DNA from: Cryptomeria japonica
Taxonomy: Eukaryota > Streptophyta > Pinopsida > Cupressales > Cupressaceae
Assembly (NCBI RefSeq): GCF_030272615.1
Contig: NC_081412.1
Coordinates: forward strand, 672,330,823 to 672,394,822
Direction: 5' to 3'
Length of the DNA stretch: 64,000 nt
A program made the position numbers and the translations under genes. Every line of letters starts with the position of its first letter. Positions within the stretch are counted from its first letter, which is position 1. Below, piece after piece: positions 34,394-45,939 of the stretch. The notes below the pieces were generated by a model that was not told where the DNA came from, searched no databases, and saw only the letters and a program-made list of their open reading frames with translations.

Positions 34394-36061
34394 TGTAGCG
34401 TCGTAAATTGTATGCACTTGCTAGGGTGGTACAATTTCACACCTAGTTTAGCACCCGCCTTGGCGCATTTTGTATTTTGCATTGCATTTCCCCTTTAGCA
34501 CTTAATTAATCAAATTAATTAGGTCTAAGGTTCTATTTCATCATCTTCCACATCATAAAGTTGGGGCCTTTCACTAAAGTGTGCCCCTTTCATTTTATTC
34601 CTCCAATACATCATTTAATCAAAAACCCTAATTAGGTCCTATTATAAACTTGGGGGCTTGATTTCGGGAGTCAAAACATCTTGAAATCACCTGTAACTTC
34701 GAGATTCTCTCTAAAATCATCATATCCGACGGCCCTGAAAATTTGGTGAAAAGTTGTCGGGACCATGGCGCCCGAAGTGCATATGGTCCCGGACATTTTT
34801 CTCGAAAGTTTAGGAGCACAATCCAATCATAAAATAAAGCTTAACCCCAAGAAATTGGCAGGATATTCAATCTCTAGGTCGGCCAAAAGACAAAATTATG
34901 ACCTAGGGTTTCCTACATAAGACCTCTCTTTCTTCATTTGAAGGGATCCGAATTTTGGTTTTCAGGATCCTCATGTGCAGCGAAAGAGCAGATCTTTGAA
35001 GACTTCAACAACATTCAACATCCCTCTATCAAGCACTTATCAAATTCATTCATTAATTTAGGGCTTGGAAGGCATTGAAGAACAATAGGAGATTACCGAC
35101 TGAAGATTGGCTTGTACCCCTCCCTTGAGGGTTGTGTATGATTTCATGTTGTTTTCATGTCTTTGCATAAGCTTCAATATATCCTTTATTCATGCTTTAG
35201 ATCACTTTGCATCTTGATTTAGAGCATTTACATCATCATTCACAAGCAATTAGGATTTACTTTCTAGGTTGCTCTAGTTCGCTTGCTTGCATTTTAGGTT
35301 CTTGCACACACACAAGGTCTGCACACACATTACTTTTACAATACAACTTGGCTATTCGTGGAGGTGGAAATCACCGAAGCAGGGGTTTGACTAAGGCAAA
35401 ACCCTATATAGCCGCCCATACCCTTTTCAGATATAAGTGCAGGTTTCGGGACTCAGACGACGCCACAGGAGACAGATCCGGGAGAAGCAGACTGAGACCG
35501 ACCTTCCCACCAAATTTCAAAGCAAAAGACCTGGATAGGGGTGCTGGGCGCCCTGGTCCCGCTAGGATAGGGACCCTGGGCACCCTGGTCCCTGGGACAG
35601 AGGCACTGGGTGCCCTGGTCCTCCTGACAGATAGCATTTTTGACATTTCCGACAGTTTTCCAGAGTGCAAAATAGTAGTTTCGGGTGCAGTTTCCGGCAC
35701 TGTATCAGGACAGTGGTGCCCGCACCCCCGTCCCGAATGTTTTCAATCCGATTTTGACTCCAGGTACGCATCTGCATTCTTATTTCATCCTTGTATTTAC
35801 AGCTGTTCATTGTTTAATCTCAATTCTGTAATCTTGTTATTCGTTTGTACATGCATTTTGGGATTAGGACTTGAACTTGCATCATTTTATCTTTCAATTT
35901 CAACGAAGGAATAGAAATCCTAATAGGTAGCCTGTGGCTCTCTCTTTCACAACAAGAAGTAGCCAATTGTGTGATACCTCTAGGCTCTTTCGTATTCCAT
36001 AATGTGTGTCAAAAGGTAGGATTAGGGCGTGTTAACCTAGTCTCGCTTTCTCCCCTACACA
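34394..36061 (+). repeat. Inner element 3' LTR
   Basis: Collinear with 27650-29336 and ends CCCCTACACA, then the TGTGC target duplication. Keeps the 235-codon open frame (35207-35914) seen in the 5' LTR. Confidence 0.95.
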
Positions 36062-37108
36062 TGTGCAAACCCCAAAACCCTCACCATTAGGCTCCAAAAC
36101 TGAGGATTTTCTAATTAAGACCTTTCCATTCACTTCCACGGCTCATTAAAAGTCCCCACACTATCTCCTTGGTCATATTAACCAACTTCAATCATCAAAC
36201 TACCCTCTCCAAGAGGTAGATCTTCTGCTGCTATAAGTTTCCTATGCTTCCTACTCACTTCTCCCTCATCAAACTCATGGTGTACACCTATTAAAACACA
36301 CTTCCTGCAAATTTTCTGGTTAGGATCATAATGTACATGTTAGATAGAGCCTCCTCTATGAGAAACAGGACCTTACATCCATAGAAGGGCTCCAAATTGC
36401 ATTTTGGGCCTTCAATGCCAATGATACAACTCAGAAAATTTTAGGACAGTCAGCACAAATGACAAAATATGAGCAAAACCTGCTACAAAATCATTCCAAA
36501 TCACTTATTACAATGTTTAATGACTGCCCAAGGCTTATACCATGAAAGATAAATCACTTTCAAGCAACAAAACACAAAAAATTGCAAGAAAATGAAGGTT
36601 TTATTCACTTTTTCTGTTAAATCCGTACAATATCCATACTGTAGCATCCAACCACACCAAAATAGAATTTCAAGGTTTTATAATACCTTCCCCTAACTTC
36701 CCAAACCGAAATCCATCAGCTATTCATGATTAAAATGCTTAACAAACAAGTTTTTAGCTTTTCCCCCCAAAATGACACTAGCCACTATTTTCAAATTTTT
36801 GAATTTAAAACTCTTATGAAATGGACTTCTACCCCAACCTAATGACATCTAAAGGATAAAAATGATTTATCAAATAGTTCTAAACACCTTTGAGACCCTT
36901 ACCAATTCTATACCCATGAAATCCTATATTTGGTCCTATGGCCTTATTAGGTCCATTAAGACAATTAATCATTACATTAGGATCATTACAATAAAATGCC
37001 ATAATTGGCTTCAAGACATCATAATTGAGTCTATTAGACCCATACACCTCCTTGTCATGCTTCCATGGTGTCCTCCAAGTTGTCTTTATGCCTAGTGCCC
37101 CTCCACCA
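36062..37108 (-). repeat. Outer element 3' LTR, second part
   Basis: Resumes the outer LTR after the inner insert, starting with the second TGTGC. It is collinear with 39775-40821. It ends TCCACCA; the - strand LTR therefore starts TGGTGGAGG. Confidence 0.94.
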
Positions 37109-37122
37109 TACTCCCCACCAAA
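37109..37122 (-). other. Polypurine tract of the outer element
   Basis: On the - strand TTTGGTGGGGAGTA immediately precedes the LTR start. Confidence 0.75.
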
Positions 37123-37182
37123 CAAAGAACTCTTGTCCCAAGAGTGACTAGTCTTGTGCCAACCACCTAATGATGATGTCTT

Positions 37183-38232
37183 CTAATTTTCAATAGGGAA
37201 AAGGTACTCTCCAAAGGTAATCTTCGTCTTGCTACAACCTGCATTCACTTTACCAAAAACATTAGTATCAAAAAGCTGATTTTGAGTCCCTTGTCTAGGA
37301 CCTTGTGTCTTCACCTCTTCTTGCCTCTTCTTATCACTATTCTGATCTGATATCATCTGCAAACTCAGAGGTTTAACCATATCTCTCTTCTCAATCACCG
37401 GGCAATCAATACCCCCAACTCTTATGCTATTGAAACTACAACCATGTGGCTCCTTAAGACTGCTATTTTGCTGCAACTTTGTTTTGTTCTTCCAACCGGT
37501 ATCATTGTCCTCTTTACCCTACTCACACAACCTGATTTTCTCTCCAAAACAAATTACATTATGCTCATACTTCTCCCTACAAGGCAAAGGTGTTAAACAA
37601 TATCTCTTACTACTCTTATGCACCAAGTATGTATTTGTATATCCATCATGGATTGTCCTCCTCAAGTATTGCCATGGTCTACCCAAAATTATATGTCCAC
37701 AAGTCATAGGTATAACATCACACAAAACCTGATCATGATATGGACCAATTGAGAAATCAACATAAGCCCTCTGATTAATCATTACATGCTGCTCTTGACT
37801 AACCCAAGTGGCATTGTAAGGATTAGGATGATCAAATGTTTACAATCCCAACTTAGAAACCATATCAAATGAAACAAGATTATCATGTGAGCCAGAATCA
37901 ATAATCAACTTACATATCTTACCCTTACTCAAGCATTGTCTCCTAAAGATGGATACCTGATTTGATGTTTGCTGCTGCAATTTACCTCTTCTGATCATAA
38001 GAAAATCTCCCTCTGTTATAGGATAGGCTTTCAATGGTTCTTTGTCTTCTTTCTTGTCTTCTTCTTCACATGTAAAATAAACTCTTCTATCTTTGCCTCT
38101 ATCAGCTTCATCCTATTTAGGACATTTGAAAGATGGATGTCCAACTTCATTACAATGGTAACACCTACCTGTGAATACATGTGATCCTCTTCCACTACCA
38201 AATCTACCTCCTCCTCTATAACTATAACCAGC
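37183..38232 (-). pseudogene. Zinc knuckle and aspartic protease of the outer element
   Basis: In the same frame as gag, the - strand reads CYHCNEVGHPSFKC (a C-x2-C-x4-H-x4-C knuckle, about 38115-38157), then the protease block KLIIDSGSHDNLVSFDMV (about 37900). GHIILGRPWQYLRRTIHDG follows at about 37690. Stops at 38113-38115 (TAG), 37840-37842 (TAA) and about 37519 (TAG) interrupt it. The frame closes at 37183, only 75 bases before the LTR, leaving no room for RT or integrase. The protease resembles Ty3/gypsy retropepsins. Confidence 0.9.
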
Positions 38233-38235
38233 TCT

Positions 38236-39162
38236 TTATTCTGATGTAGACTCTTTGTCCTTATTGTCTTGTCCTTGTGATTCATTTGCAGACCTTCCTC
38301 CTCTTCCTCTCATGGATCCTCTACCTCTTGTGCCTCCTTGTCTCTCTTGTTTTCTCTTCAACTTCTCCTCAGCCCTTATTGCAAGTTGAAAACAATCTCC
38401 CAATGTTTGTGGGACATTCAACCCAATCTCATCCTGCAAATTATATCTCAGCTCATTCAAATACCTTGCTACCTTTTCATCTTCATCCTCTACTCCTCCT
38501 CTAATGCTCAGTTTATGAAATTGCTCTGTGTATGTCATCACATCCATGTCTCTTTGTTTCAAGTTTTGTCTCATCCTCTTTGTTTGTATAGCAAAATCAG
38601 ATGGTAGAAATTGTGCCTTCATCATTGCTTTCATCCTTTTCCAACTTGTAATCTTATTCAATCCTCTTGCTATCCTCTCAGCCTACATACCACTCCACCA
38701 TGTTAATGTTGTTCCCCTCAACTTTGCCTTTGCAAATTTCACCTTCTTGTCATCATCCGTGTCTTCCAACTCAAAGTAGTTTTCTAAGGCCTCTATCCAC
38801 CCTAGCACTTCCTCACTATCCATTCTTCCCTGGTAAATAGGTAAATCAACATGTCCTTTCATTACTCCACCTTGTACTACCTTTAGTAGTCTTACCAACC
38901 TCTTCTCTTCAGGGTCTACTATCTCTTCCCTATGCTCTTCATGCCCACTTCCTTCATTATGTGAGTCAAGATGCTCATTGTTTTCATCCACCCTAGGTTG
39001 TTCTCTTTCCTTCTCTAAGGCTTCTATCCTTGCAGATAGTTGCACTCTCTCCCTTCTCTCTCTTTCTCTTACTGCTTCAAGTTCTCTTTTTTCCCTCTTC
39101 TCTCTTTCAAGGGCTTCCTTCAACTCTTCAATTTCCCTAGCCATTTGATTCTTCGGTGCCAT
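38236..39162 (-). pseudogene. Gag of the outer element
   Basis: A Met at 39162 opens MAPKNQMAREIEELKEALER, and a long Glu/Arg-rich coiled coil follows (about residues 8-60). Next are Ty3/gypsy Gag blocks: VLGWIEALENYFEL, AKAKLRGTTLTWWSGM and MKAQFLPSDFAIQTKRM, then YTEQFHKLS. An Arg/Gly-rich tail (RGRGSMRGRGGR) precedes the stop. One TAG at 38683-38685 falls within the conserved TWW block, and a TAA closes this piece at 38236. Gag would form the particle. I chose the start because it is the first Met of the coiled-coil frame and lies 35 bases inside the PBS. Confidence 0.9.
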
Positions 39163-39196
39163 CTTGTCAAAACCTTCCCAAAGAGATCTACTCACT

Positions 39197-39208
39197 GCTC
39201 TGATACCA
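39197..39208 (-). other. Primer binding site of the outer element
   Basis: On the - strand TGGTATCAGAGC, the perfect complement expected for plant initiator tRNA-Met, three bases inside the LTR at 39212. Confidence 0.95.
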
Positions 39209-39211
39209 ATC

Positions 39212-40821
39212 TGATGCAGAGGGTCAGGGGTTTTAGGTGATTTCAAGAAAATATGCTTTTAAATGCTTCACACTCCTTGCAGTTACCTAGTGTTTCCAAG
39301 GCACCTTAATGGTTTTAAAAGGGCAAATCTCAATCCACTCTCCACAATGACTCCTAAGGTTGTTAAACACATATTCCAACCCAATCCAACAAGATTCAAC
39401 TAGTTTCAAAGGTTCAAGTCTTCACCATGCTCTTAAACCCCACTATGTCTGCTACTAGCCGTAGAGCCTCAATTAGGCCCCCTGAGGCTGAAATAAATTG
39501 TTTTCTCCAACTTTTCCCAAATAACTCCAAAAACAAAATATATTTTCAGACACCCTTTTCAGCTTAATACAACATATCAAATATTGAGGGTAGGTTGTTT
39601 TGGACCATGCCTTTGCTGTCCTAAGATTGGGACAAATTTGCTTGCCAAAAACCCAAGTTTTACAAAGCAAGTGTAAGAAATAATTCTTCCCCAATATTGA
39701 AACTCTCAACAGTGTTTAGTTATGCCTCAAAACTAAGTAATATCCAATAAAATTGGTTCTATGTTCTCTTTTAATGTGCAAACCCCAAAACCCTCACCAT
39801 TAAGCTCCAAAACCGAGGATTTTCTAATTAAGACCTTTCCATTCACTTCCAGGGCTCATTAAAAGTCCCTACACCATCTCCTTGGTCATATTAACCAACT
39901 TCAATCATCAAACTACCCTCTCCAAGAGGTAGATCTTCTGCTGCTATAAGTTTGCTATGCTTCCTACTCACTTCTCCCTCATCAAACTCATGGTGTACAC
40001 CTGTTAAAACACACTTCCTGCAAATGTTTTGGTTAGGATCATAATGTACATGTTAGATAGAGCCTCCTCTATGAGAAACAGGACCTTACATCCATAGAAG
40101 GGCTCCAAATTGCATTTTGGGCCTTCAATGCCAATGATACAACTCAGAAAATTTTAGGACAGTCAGCACAAATGACAAAATCTGAGGAAAACCTGCTACA
40201 AAATCATTCCAAATCACTTATTACAATGTTTAATGACTGCCCAAGGCTTATACCATGAAAAATCAATCACTTTCAAGCAACAAAACACAAAAAATTGCAA
40301 GAAAATAAAGGTTTTATTCACTTTTTCTGTTAAATCCATACAACATCCATACTGTAGCATCCAACCACACCAAAATGGAACTCCAAGGTTTTATAATACC
40401 TTCCCCTAACTTCCCAAACCAAAATCCATTAGTTATTCATGATTAAAATGCTTAACAAACAAGTTTTTAGCTTTTCCCCCCAAAATAACACTAGCCACTA
40501 TTTTCAAATTTTTGAATTTAAAACTCTTATGAAATGGACTTCTACCCCAACGTAATGACTTCTAAAGGATCAAAATGATTTATCAAATAGTTCTAAACAC
40601 CTTTGAGACCCTTACCAATTCTATACCCATGAAATCCTATATTTGGTCCTATGGCCTTATTAGGTCCATTAGGACAATTAATCATTACATTAGGATCATT
40701 ACAATAAAATGCCATAATTGGCTTCAAGACATCATAATTGAATCTATTAGACCCATACACCTCCTTGTCATGCTTCCATGGTGTCCTCCAAGTTATCTTT
40801 ATGCCTAGTGCCCCTGCACCA
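39212..40821 (-). repeat. Outer element 5' LTR
   Basis: Uninterrupted LTR copy, TGATGCAGAGGGTCAGG to CTGCACCA. It carries the single TGTGC (39775-39779) that marks the insertion site of the inner element in the other copy. Confidence 0.95.
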
Positions 40822-40983
40822 CGATGTCTTGTAATTGAACATCACACAACTATGTATACGAAGTCCTTGGTTGCTGGTCTCGGCTACCCGTTTATAAATG
40901 CATTCTTATATTTATAATTTATTTTGTGAGAAGAAATACAAGAGGAATGTCCCCCAACCGATCACATCGACACCACTCAAGTC
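40822..40983 (+). promoter_or_regulatory. Remaining 5' flank of the NLR gene
   Basis: Only about 160 bases separate the outer element's LTR from the likely NLR start codon. A TATA-like TTTATAAATG lies near 40891. Any further promoter sequence was displaced to the left of 27083 by the insertion. Confidence 0.4.
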
Positions 40984-43900
40984 ATGAATTCAAGCAGCCC
41001 AGAATACTGGCGTTCGACTGTGGAGATGACAAATTCTGGCACAATTAAGTCCTCCCAGCCAAACACGCCGATTCGCAGGTGAGATAAAATTTCTCGATTC
41101 TCTCTCTCTTTCTCCGCCATATGAGTCCAACTTTAAAACTCACTCCATATTTCAATTAACAGTGACCGAGGACTGAAGTTTTCGGCTCAAGATGTATTTC
41201 TGAGTCACAGTGGTAAGCAGAAAAATTTTGTTAGGCAGCTATACAGAGACCTCACAAACCAGGGCGTGTCCTGCTTCTTTGATCAAGATCGCGAAAGTTT
41301 GCCACTTGGTGAAGATTTCCCCTCTCGTATATTTGAAGCTGCTAAGACATGCAAAGTAGCAGTTTTACTTCTCTCTATGGATTTCCTCGAATCAAAATGG
41401 CCAATGCAGGAACTGGCTGCTTTCGTGGAAGCGAAGAAAAAAACAAATCTTGATCTCAAAATTTTACCCCTGTTCTTCCAGATTTCACCGGATGCTCTTA
41501 AAAACATTACGGCAGACGATGAAAAGTGGAAACAGTTGGAGAAATCTGAGGTAAAGCGAGCCGAATGGCACCAAGCTTTGAGTGCAATACGGCCAATTAA
41601 CGGGTTGAATTTTATTGAAGGTGATGATGAAGTGAAGTTTAGAGATGAAATTGTGAAAGGAATCTGGCATCTACTTCCAACACCCTCACCAAGGTATCAT
41701 GTCCCTTGTATGCAAGGACAAGCACGAATGTGCCAGGTAAAAGCACCTCACTACCTTGTTTTGCTTTTATGACGCATATATTCAGATGCTAACGCATATA
41801 TTATATTTATGGTTTGCAGGAGGTTGAAGATTTCTTCAACACTGTTCATTCCGACAAAAGGGGAATCCGTATTGCAGGATTGTATGGAATACCGGGCCAG
41901 GTGAAAACTACACTTGGCAAGGCTTTTTGTAACTTCAAATTGAAGGATTTTGAAGGCAAAGTTGCCATCTGGAATTTTCCAAAGGCGATTCGTTTCAAAG
42001 AATTAAAGTTGCCCTGCAATATCTCACTTTCTGCCATCAGTCGTACCTCCAAGAACTGATAGACCAAGATCAGGTGACCAATTTCACATCTTTTAATTTT
42101 GTTTACGGGATGTTCTTCCTTTCCATAAGAATATTTTTAAGTATTCTGAATTTACTAATAAGATGTGTTAAGTATTCTGCATTTTCAAATGTAACTTACA
42201 GGCACAAGTTGAGCTTTATAGAAGAGTGGAGGGCAAAAGGGTATTGTTGGTGCTCGACAATATCACAGTAGAATATATAGACGAAGTGGAGCATTAGCTT
42301 AAGGCAGAGTTGGGAGAAAACAGCTGGATCCTTTTGAGCGCTCGGAGTGTAGATGTTCTAGTAAAGCATTTCAAGATAGATAAGCAGTCGTGCATGGGCG
42401 TACCAGGGCTCAAAGAGGAAGAGCCCGTAGCCATCTTGTTGGAAAGGACATCTGTAGAAGAGTCAACGTTGGGGATAGAGGACAAAGCCTTTGCTGTCAA
42501 GTGTGCTGCAGACAGATGTTTGTTCAAAGAGATCGGTCGTGGAGAAGGAACATTTCATCCGTTAGCTTTAAAAGCTTTTGGTAGCCATCTCTTCACTAAA
42601 TACGGTCCGCATTTGTCAAAGTGGGTTTGTGAGATAAAAAGCTGGGTAGACCGATGTGGTTATGGTTTGGATGACTTGTTGGCTGTGCTGGGCAAAGCTT
42701 TTGACAACATGTGTCCCGAATATCGCATGATATTCATGCTTCTCACCCTCTATATGCCGCCTAATATGTCTCCCAACAAAGTTACCGAGTGGCTGGCAAT
42801 AATTCTCAACAAAGATATCCCGTCTATTGAGAAAGCAGTGAGTTTGAATATTTTCTTTCAAGACTTTTTAGTTTATGATTTGGGTGTTTTTAATTGAAAA
42901 ATCGCTGAAGACTTTTTTTATACATGGTTTCAGGTTGACGATCTCTGTCAGAAGGCTTTTATTGAAGAATCTATACCTGGAATTCGCATACACGACCTAT
43001 ATTTTGAGTTTGCTCAAAGCAAAGCAAAAGAAATGGGGAGATGGCTGTGGTGGAAGGGTGACCAACATAGTACACGTGGGTTAATATCAGAAGAGAATGC
43101 AGGGTTTGATTTGGTTAAGTTGGAGCAGTGCATGTGTCTAAGATCGTTACAGATCGCCCATCGTGACCTTCAAAATCTGTTGGTGCTTCAGCTTGTAGGT
43201 GTGCAGAATATGAACAAACTTGTTTTGGGTGAGATGGGCTGTCTCAGAAGTATTACATTACATAATTGCAAAGACCTGGTAGCCCTTGAAGGTATGGTAA
43301 AATTGCAACAGTTGGCGTGGCTTCAGATAAGTGAAGTAAATCCAATGTTTAAACTTCCTAAGCTAAGCAGCCTCAAAGGTTTACGATATCTTGAGATCAA
43401 TTTAGCAGGCAGCCAGGTGATCAATAAGCTGGGAGATCTTACCGATTGTGCTTTTCTGAGAGAGATTAATGTTTATTGTCGATCCCACTCGGAGCTCCCA
43501 AGGTTGAAAGGTTTGCGGTATCTGGAGAAAGTGGACTTTAGAGTGTGTGATAAAGTGAAGGGGTCCCTCGACTGTACAGAATGCGTGGAGCTTCAAAGTA
43601 ATCTCATCAGCCGTAGAAGTTTTAAACTATCCAAAACTGTATTGTGGGATCGTGATGCAGTGAAGGCATGTCCAGATATAGATGTGCCGAGTGCTTTACA
43701 GGCATGTTTAGATACACATGTCCGGATAGAGTCGTTGGATGTAATAAACGTTGCTACAGCGCTCATAAGTTTAGTGTCTTGCGACGGACTGAAAGATCTT
43801 CAATTATGGAATTTCAGGATTTTAACGGAGCTTCCGAGTTTCAGACTCTTTTCAGATTTGATTGTGCTCAAAGTTGGCAAGTGTGGTATAAGGGAGCCCC

Positions 43901-44547
43901 CGGATCTAACATGTTGTGTCTTGTTGGAGGATATTTAGTTTTCCAAACTAGAAAATTTACAAAAATTTCCCGACTTCTCACTACTGAGGAAATTAAAGAA
44001 GTTAAGATTATATGATTGCTGCAGGGTTGAAGATTCTCCTGATCTTAGTGGTTGCTATGAATTACAGGTATTCCATCTAGTCTATAACGACAATATTAAA
44101 GGACTTCCCAACATGGGCGAGTCCCCGCAATTAGAGGAAATCAAATTGAGTTGGTATTCTTGTAATGAGGATATTCAATCCTCTGTGGAGCGCCCTGGAG
44201 AAGAAACCTTCTCAAACTTAAGTGATGTAAGCGCGCCAGACACATTGAAAGAGTGGGAGTGGCTGGAGGGCAAGAGCATTATGGGAATAAGGTCTGTCCG
44301 TGGAGGGAAGATGTATTATTCTATCACAGCTCCCTATGAATCGCACGACCGAAGCCAGTTTTTGGGAAAAGTAACGGTAGATGAAAGGTTAAGGTTTCAA
44401 CCCGGCGCATGTTTGTCTGTATTTATATTTTGTTCGGGAGTCATGAGTTTCATTTTGTTTGTTTTACATTTAATGCTGGCTTTTCATGCTGGGTTTTCAG
44501 ATAAGGAATGGGTTGAGCGCAATTCTTATAATAAATTTTCTTTTTGA
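40984..44547 (+). pseudogene. TIR-NBS-LRR disease resistance gene, five exons, disabled
   Basis: Intracellular immune receptor family. Exons inferred from GT-AG borders: 40984-41078, 41163-41736, 41820-42073, 42202-42837, 42934-44547. Exons 1-2 code the TIR domain (QDVFLSHSGKQKNFVRQL; catalytic Glu region KWPMQELAAF). Exon 3 has the P-loop, read as GIPGQVKTT, with Val where Gly is needed. Exon 4 has kinase-2 (RVLLVLDNI), an RNBS-B-like SWILLSARS and the GLPL-like HPLALKAFG. Exon 5 has an MHD-like IHDL and the LRRs. It is broken by a one-base deletion near 41997, TAG at 42295-42297 and TAG at 43936-43938. The C-terminus has a hydrophobic run. Truncated products from the TIR exons remain possible. 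Confidence 0.88.
41163..41736 (+). CDS. TIR-domain exon of the NLR
   Basis: Exon 2 is open throughout and splices in frame from exon 1 (AG|TGAC giving AGT GAC) and to exon 3 at CAG. It holds the TIR domain from SAQDVFLSHSG to the block GIWHLLPTPSPRYH. The βA strand, the BB-loop side (SCFFDQDRESLPLGEDFPS) and the glutamate of the NADase site (KWPMQEL) are present. The TIR domain of plant NLRs cleaves NAD+ when oligomerised. Since exons 1 and 2 carry no lesion, a TIR-only product could in principle be made; this is inference. Confidence 0.8.
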
Positions 44548-45158
44548 CTTATCGTTTATTTACTTTGCGTGGTGGATAATTAGGGTTCCACTAGTACTAG
44601 CAGCTATACGGTTTCTCGTGCAACGGGAAGCTGATAGGCAAGGGGTTTTTTCTATGCCGAGTGATTAAATAGGCGAGAAGTTGAAGCAGCACAATGTGAA
44701 GGGAAGTGGAGTTAATTTGAAAATAGAGGGAAATATAGAATATTGGAAAAATATATATTAAAGGAGAAAGATGGAGGTTTTTTTAATTTTTATTTAATAA
44801 AAATATGTACTAGGAATTGCACCTTGGTGTGCAATGGGTATGCCAAAAAGATGTGGAAGAGCAATTAGAAAATATTTGGCCTATTAATTGCATACATTTG
44901 TGCAACACATGAGTTCAATTGGTAGGCCATTCAGAAAATGATGGTGTTTGTGCAACAAAGCTAAGAATTACCTTTCACATGATTAGTGAAATGCTTTTCA
45001 TTGTGGCACCATGCTTGATGCAGTGGTGATGTCATCCTATGTGTCGTTGTGCTTGCCATGATACCTTGTGTGCATGTTGGTTTGTAATGCATAGTGTGAA
45101 TGTCACTTACAATGAAAAAAATTGTTCATCCAATTTTGTTTCAATTAATATTTTCTTA
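44548..45158. other. 3' flank of the NLR, nothing recognised
   Basis: AT-rich, no domain or repeat pair seen. It leads into the microsatellite. Confidence 0.5.
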
Positions 45159-45237
45159 TTATGAAATTAAGTGATAGAGAGAGGGGGCGGAGAGATTACG
45201 AGATAGATATAGATATAGAGATAGGGAGGGAGAAACA

Positions 45238-45240
<3 letters not shown>

Positions 45241-45310
<70 letters not shown>
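45241..45310. repeat. (GT)20(GA)15 compound microsatellite
   Basis: Twenty GT units followed by about fifteen GA units, preceded by a GATA-rich stretch (45200-45225). Translated HTHTHT or SLSLSL stretches across it are not genes. Confidence 0.97.
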
Positions 45311-45312
<2 letters not shown>

Positions 45313-45682
45313 TTTTTGTAATACAAAATGCCTTGGTTAAACATTGTCTTTCTCCATATTTATGAAGTGGAATACATTGGACAGATAATCTGACAGAAAG
45401 TTTGATGTTCATTTCCCACTTAATCATCCTTGTGTAGGGTGCCAATTACTTCCCTATCTAATCCTTAGATTCTCAAAACCCACAAGTGCATATTCAAATT
45501 CTCAATGTCTTTCTCATAATAAGCAATGAAATCATTTAGCATCATATTGCTAGTCTCACACTCTTTACTATACCTTATCTTTCCCAAAAGTGTCACCTCC
45601 TTACCTTCTTCCTTATCTTCTTGAATTAAATTCTTACCCATCCTCATCACAGTAAAAGACAACATTAATTTAGTAGAGATTA

Positions 45683-45885
45683 GATGTGAAAATAGAAAAT
45701 CAAGCTATAAGAAATTTGTAGGTTGTTAAAGGATTATCTCAAAGACCAAATTATATATGATGAGATGTGAAAATAGAAAATCAAGACATAAGAAGTTTGT
45801 AGATTTTTAAAGGATTATCTCAAAGGCCATAAGAAATCTGTAGATTTTTAAAGGATCGTCTCAAAGACCAAATTATATATGATGT
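45683..45885. repeat. Tandem repeat, about 80-bp unit, 2.5 copies
   Basis: GATGTGAAAATAGAAAATCA begins units at about 45683 and 45762; a partial third unit starts near 45827. Each unit contains AAAGGATTATCTCAAAG (one base changed in the third). Confidence 0.9.
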
Positions 45886-45939
45886 GGCACTGGTTACTTA
45901 TTAAATCCTACTGCTATGAATTCTAAATAATGAGTTTAA

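Larger units (their letters stand above)
27650..36061 (+). mobile_element. Inner LTR retrotransposon with protease/G-patch protein, no polymerase
   Basis: LTRs of about 1.68 kb (27650-29336 and 34394-36061) flank a 5.06-kb interior. The target duplication TGTGC is perfect (27645-27649 and 36062-36066), and the intact outer LTR has one copy at the matching place (39775-39779). A PBS-like sequence follows the left LTR and a good PPT precedes the right one. The interior codes for a 683-codon acidic protein ending in a protease-like domain, then a G-patch-like domain. There is no RT, RNase H or integrase, so any movement must have used enzymes from another Ty3/gypsy element. Confidence 0.95.
27083..40821 (-). 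mobile_element. Outer LTR retrotransposon, gag-pro only, split by a nested element
   Basis: Two LTRs of about 1.6 kb flank a 2.1-kb internal region that codes only for Gag and protease on the - strand. The left LTR (27083-37108) is interrupted by the inner element at 27650-36061. Removing that insert and one copy of the duplicated TGTGC makes the two LTRs collinear. The PBS is the perfect initiator-Met type (39197-39208). Flanking bases CAATG (27078-27082) and CGATG (40822-40826) are a possible imperfect target duplication. No RT, RNase H or integrase exists, which matches the terminal-repeat gag (TR-GAG) class of non-autonomous elements. Confidence 0.93.

Noticed and set aside
36880-37125. 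81-codon frame on the - strand in the outer LTR
   Set aside because: Lies in LTR sequence; the second LTR copy does not keep it as a comparable frame with domains.
45159-45445. Open stretches rich in His-Thr and Ser-Leu on the - strand
   Set aside because: They are translations of the (GT)n(GA)n microsatellite.
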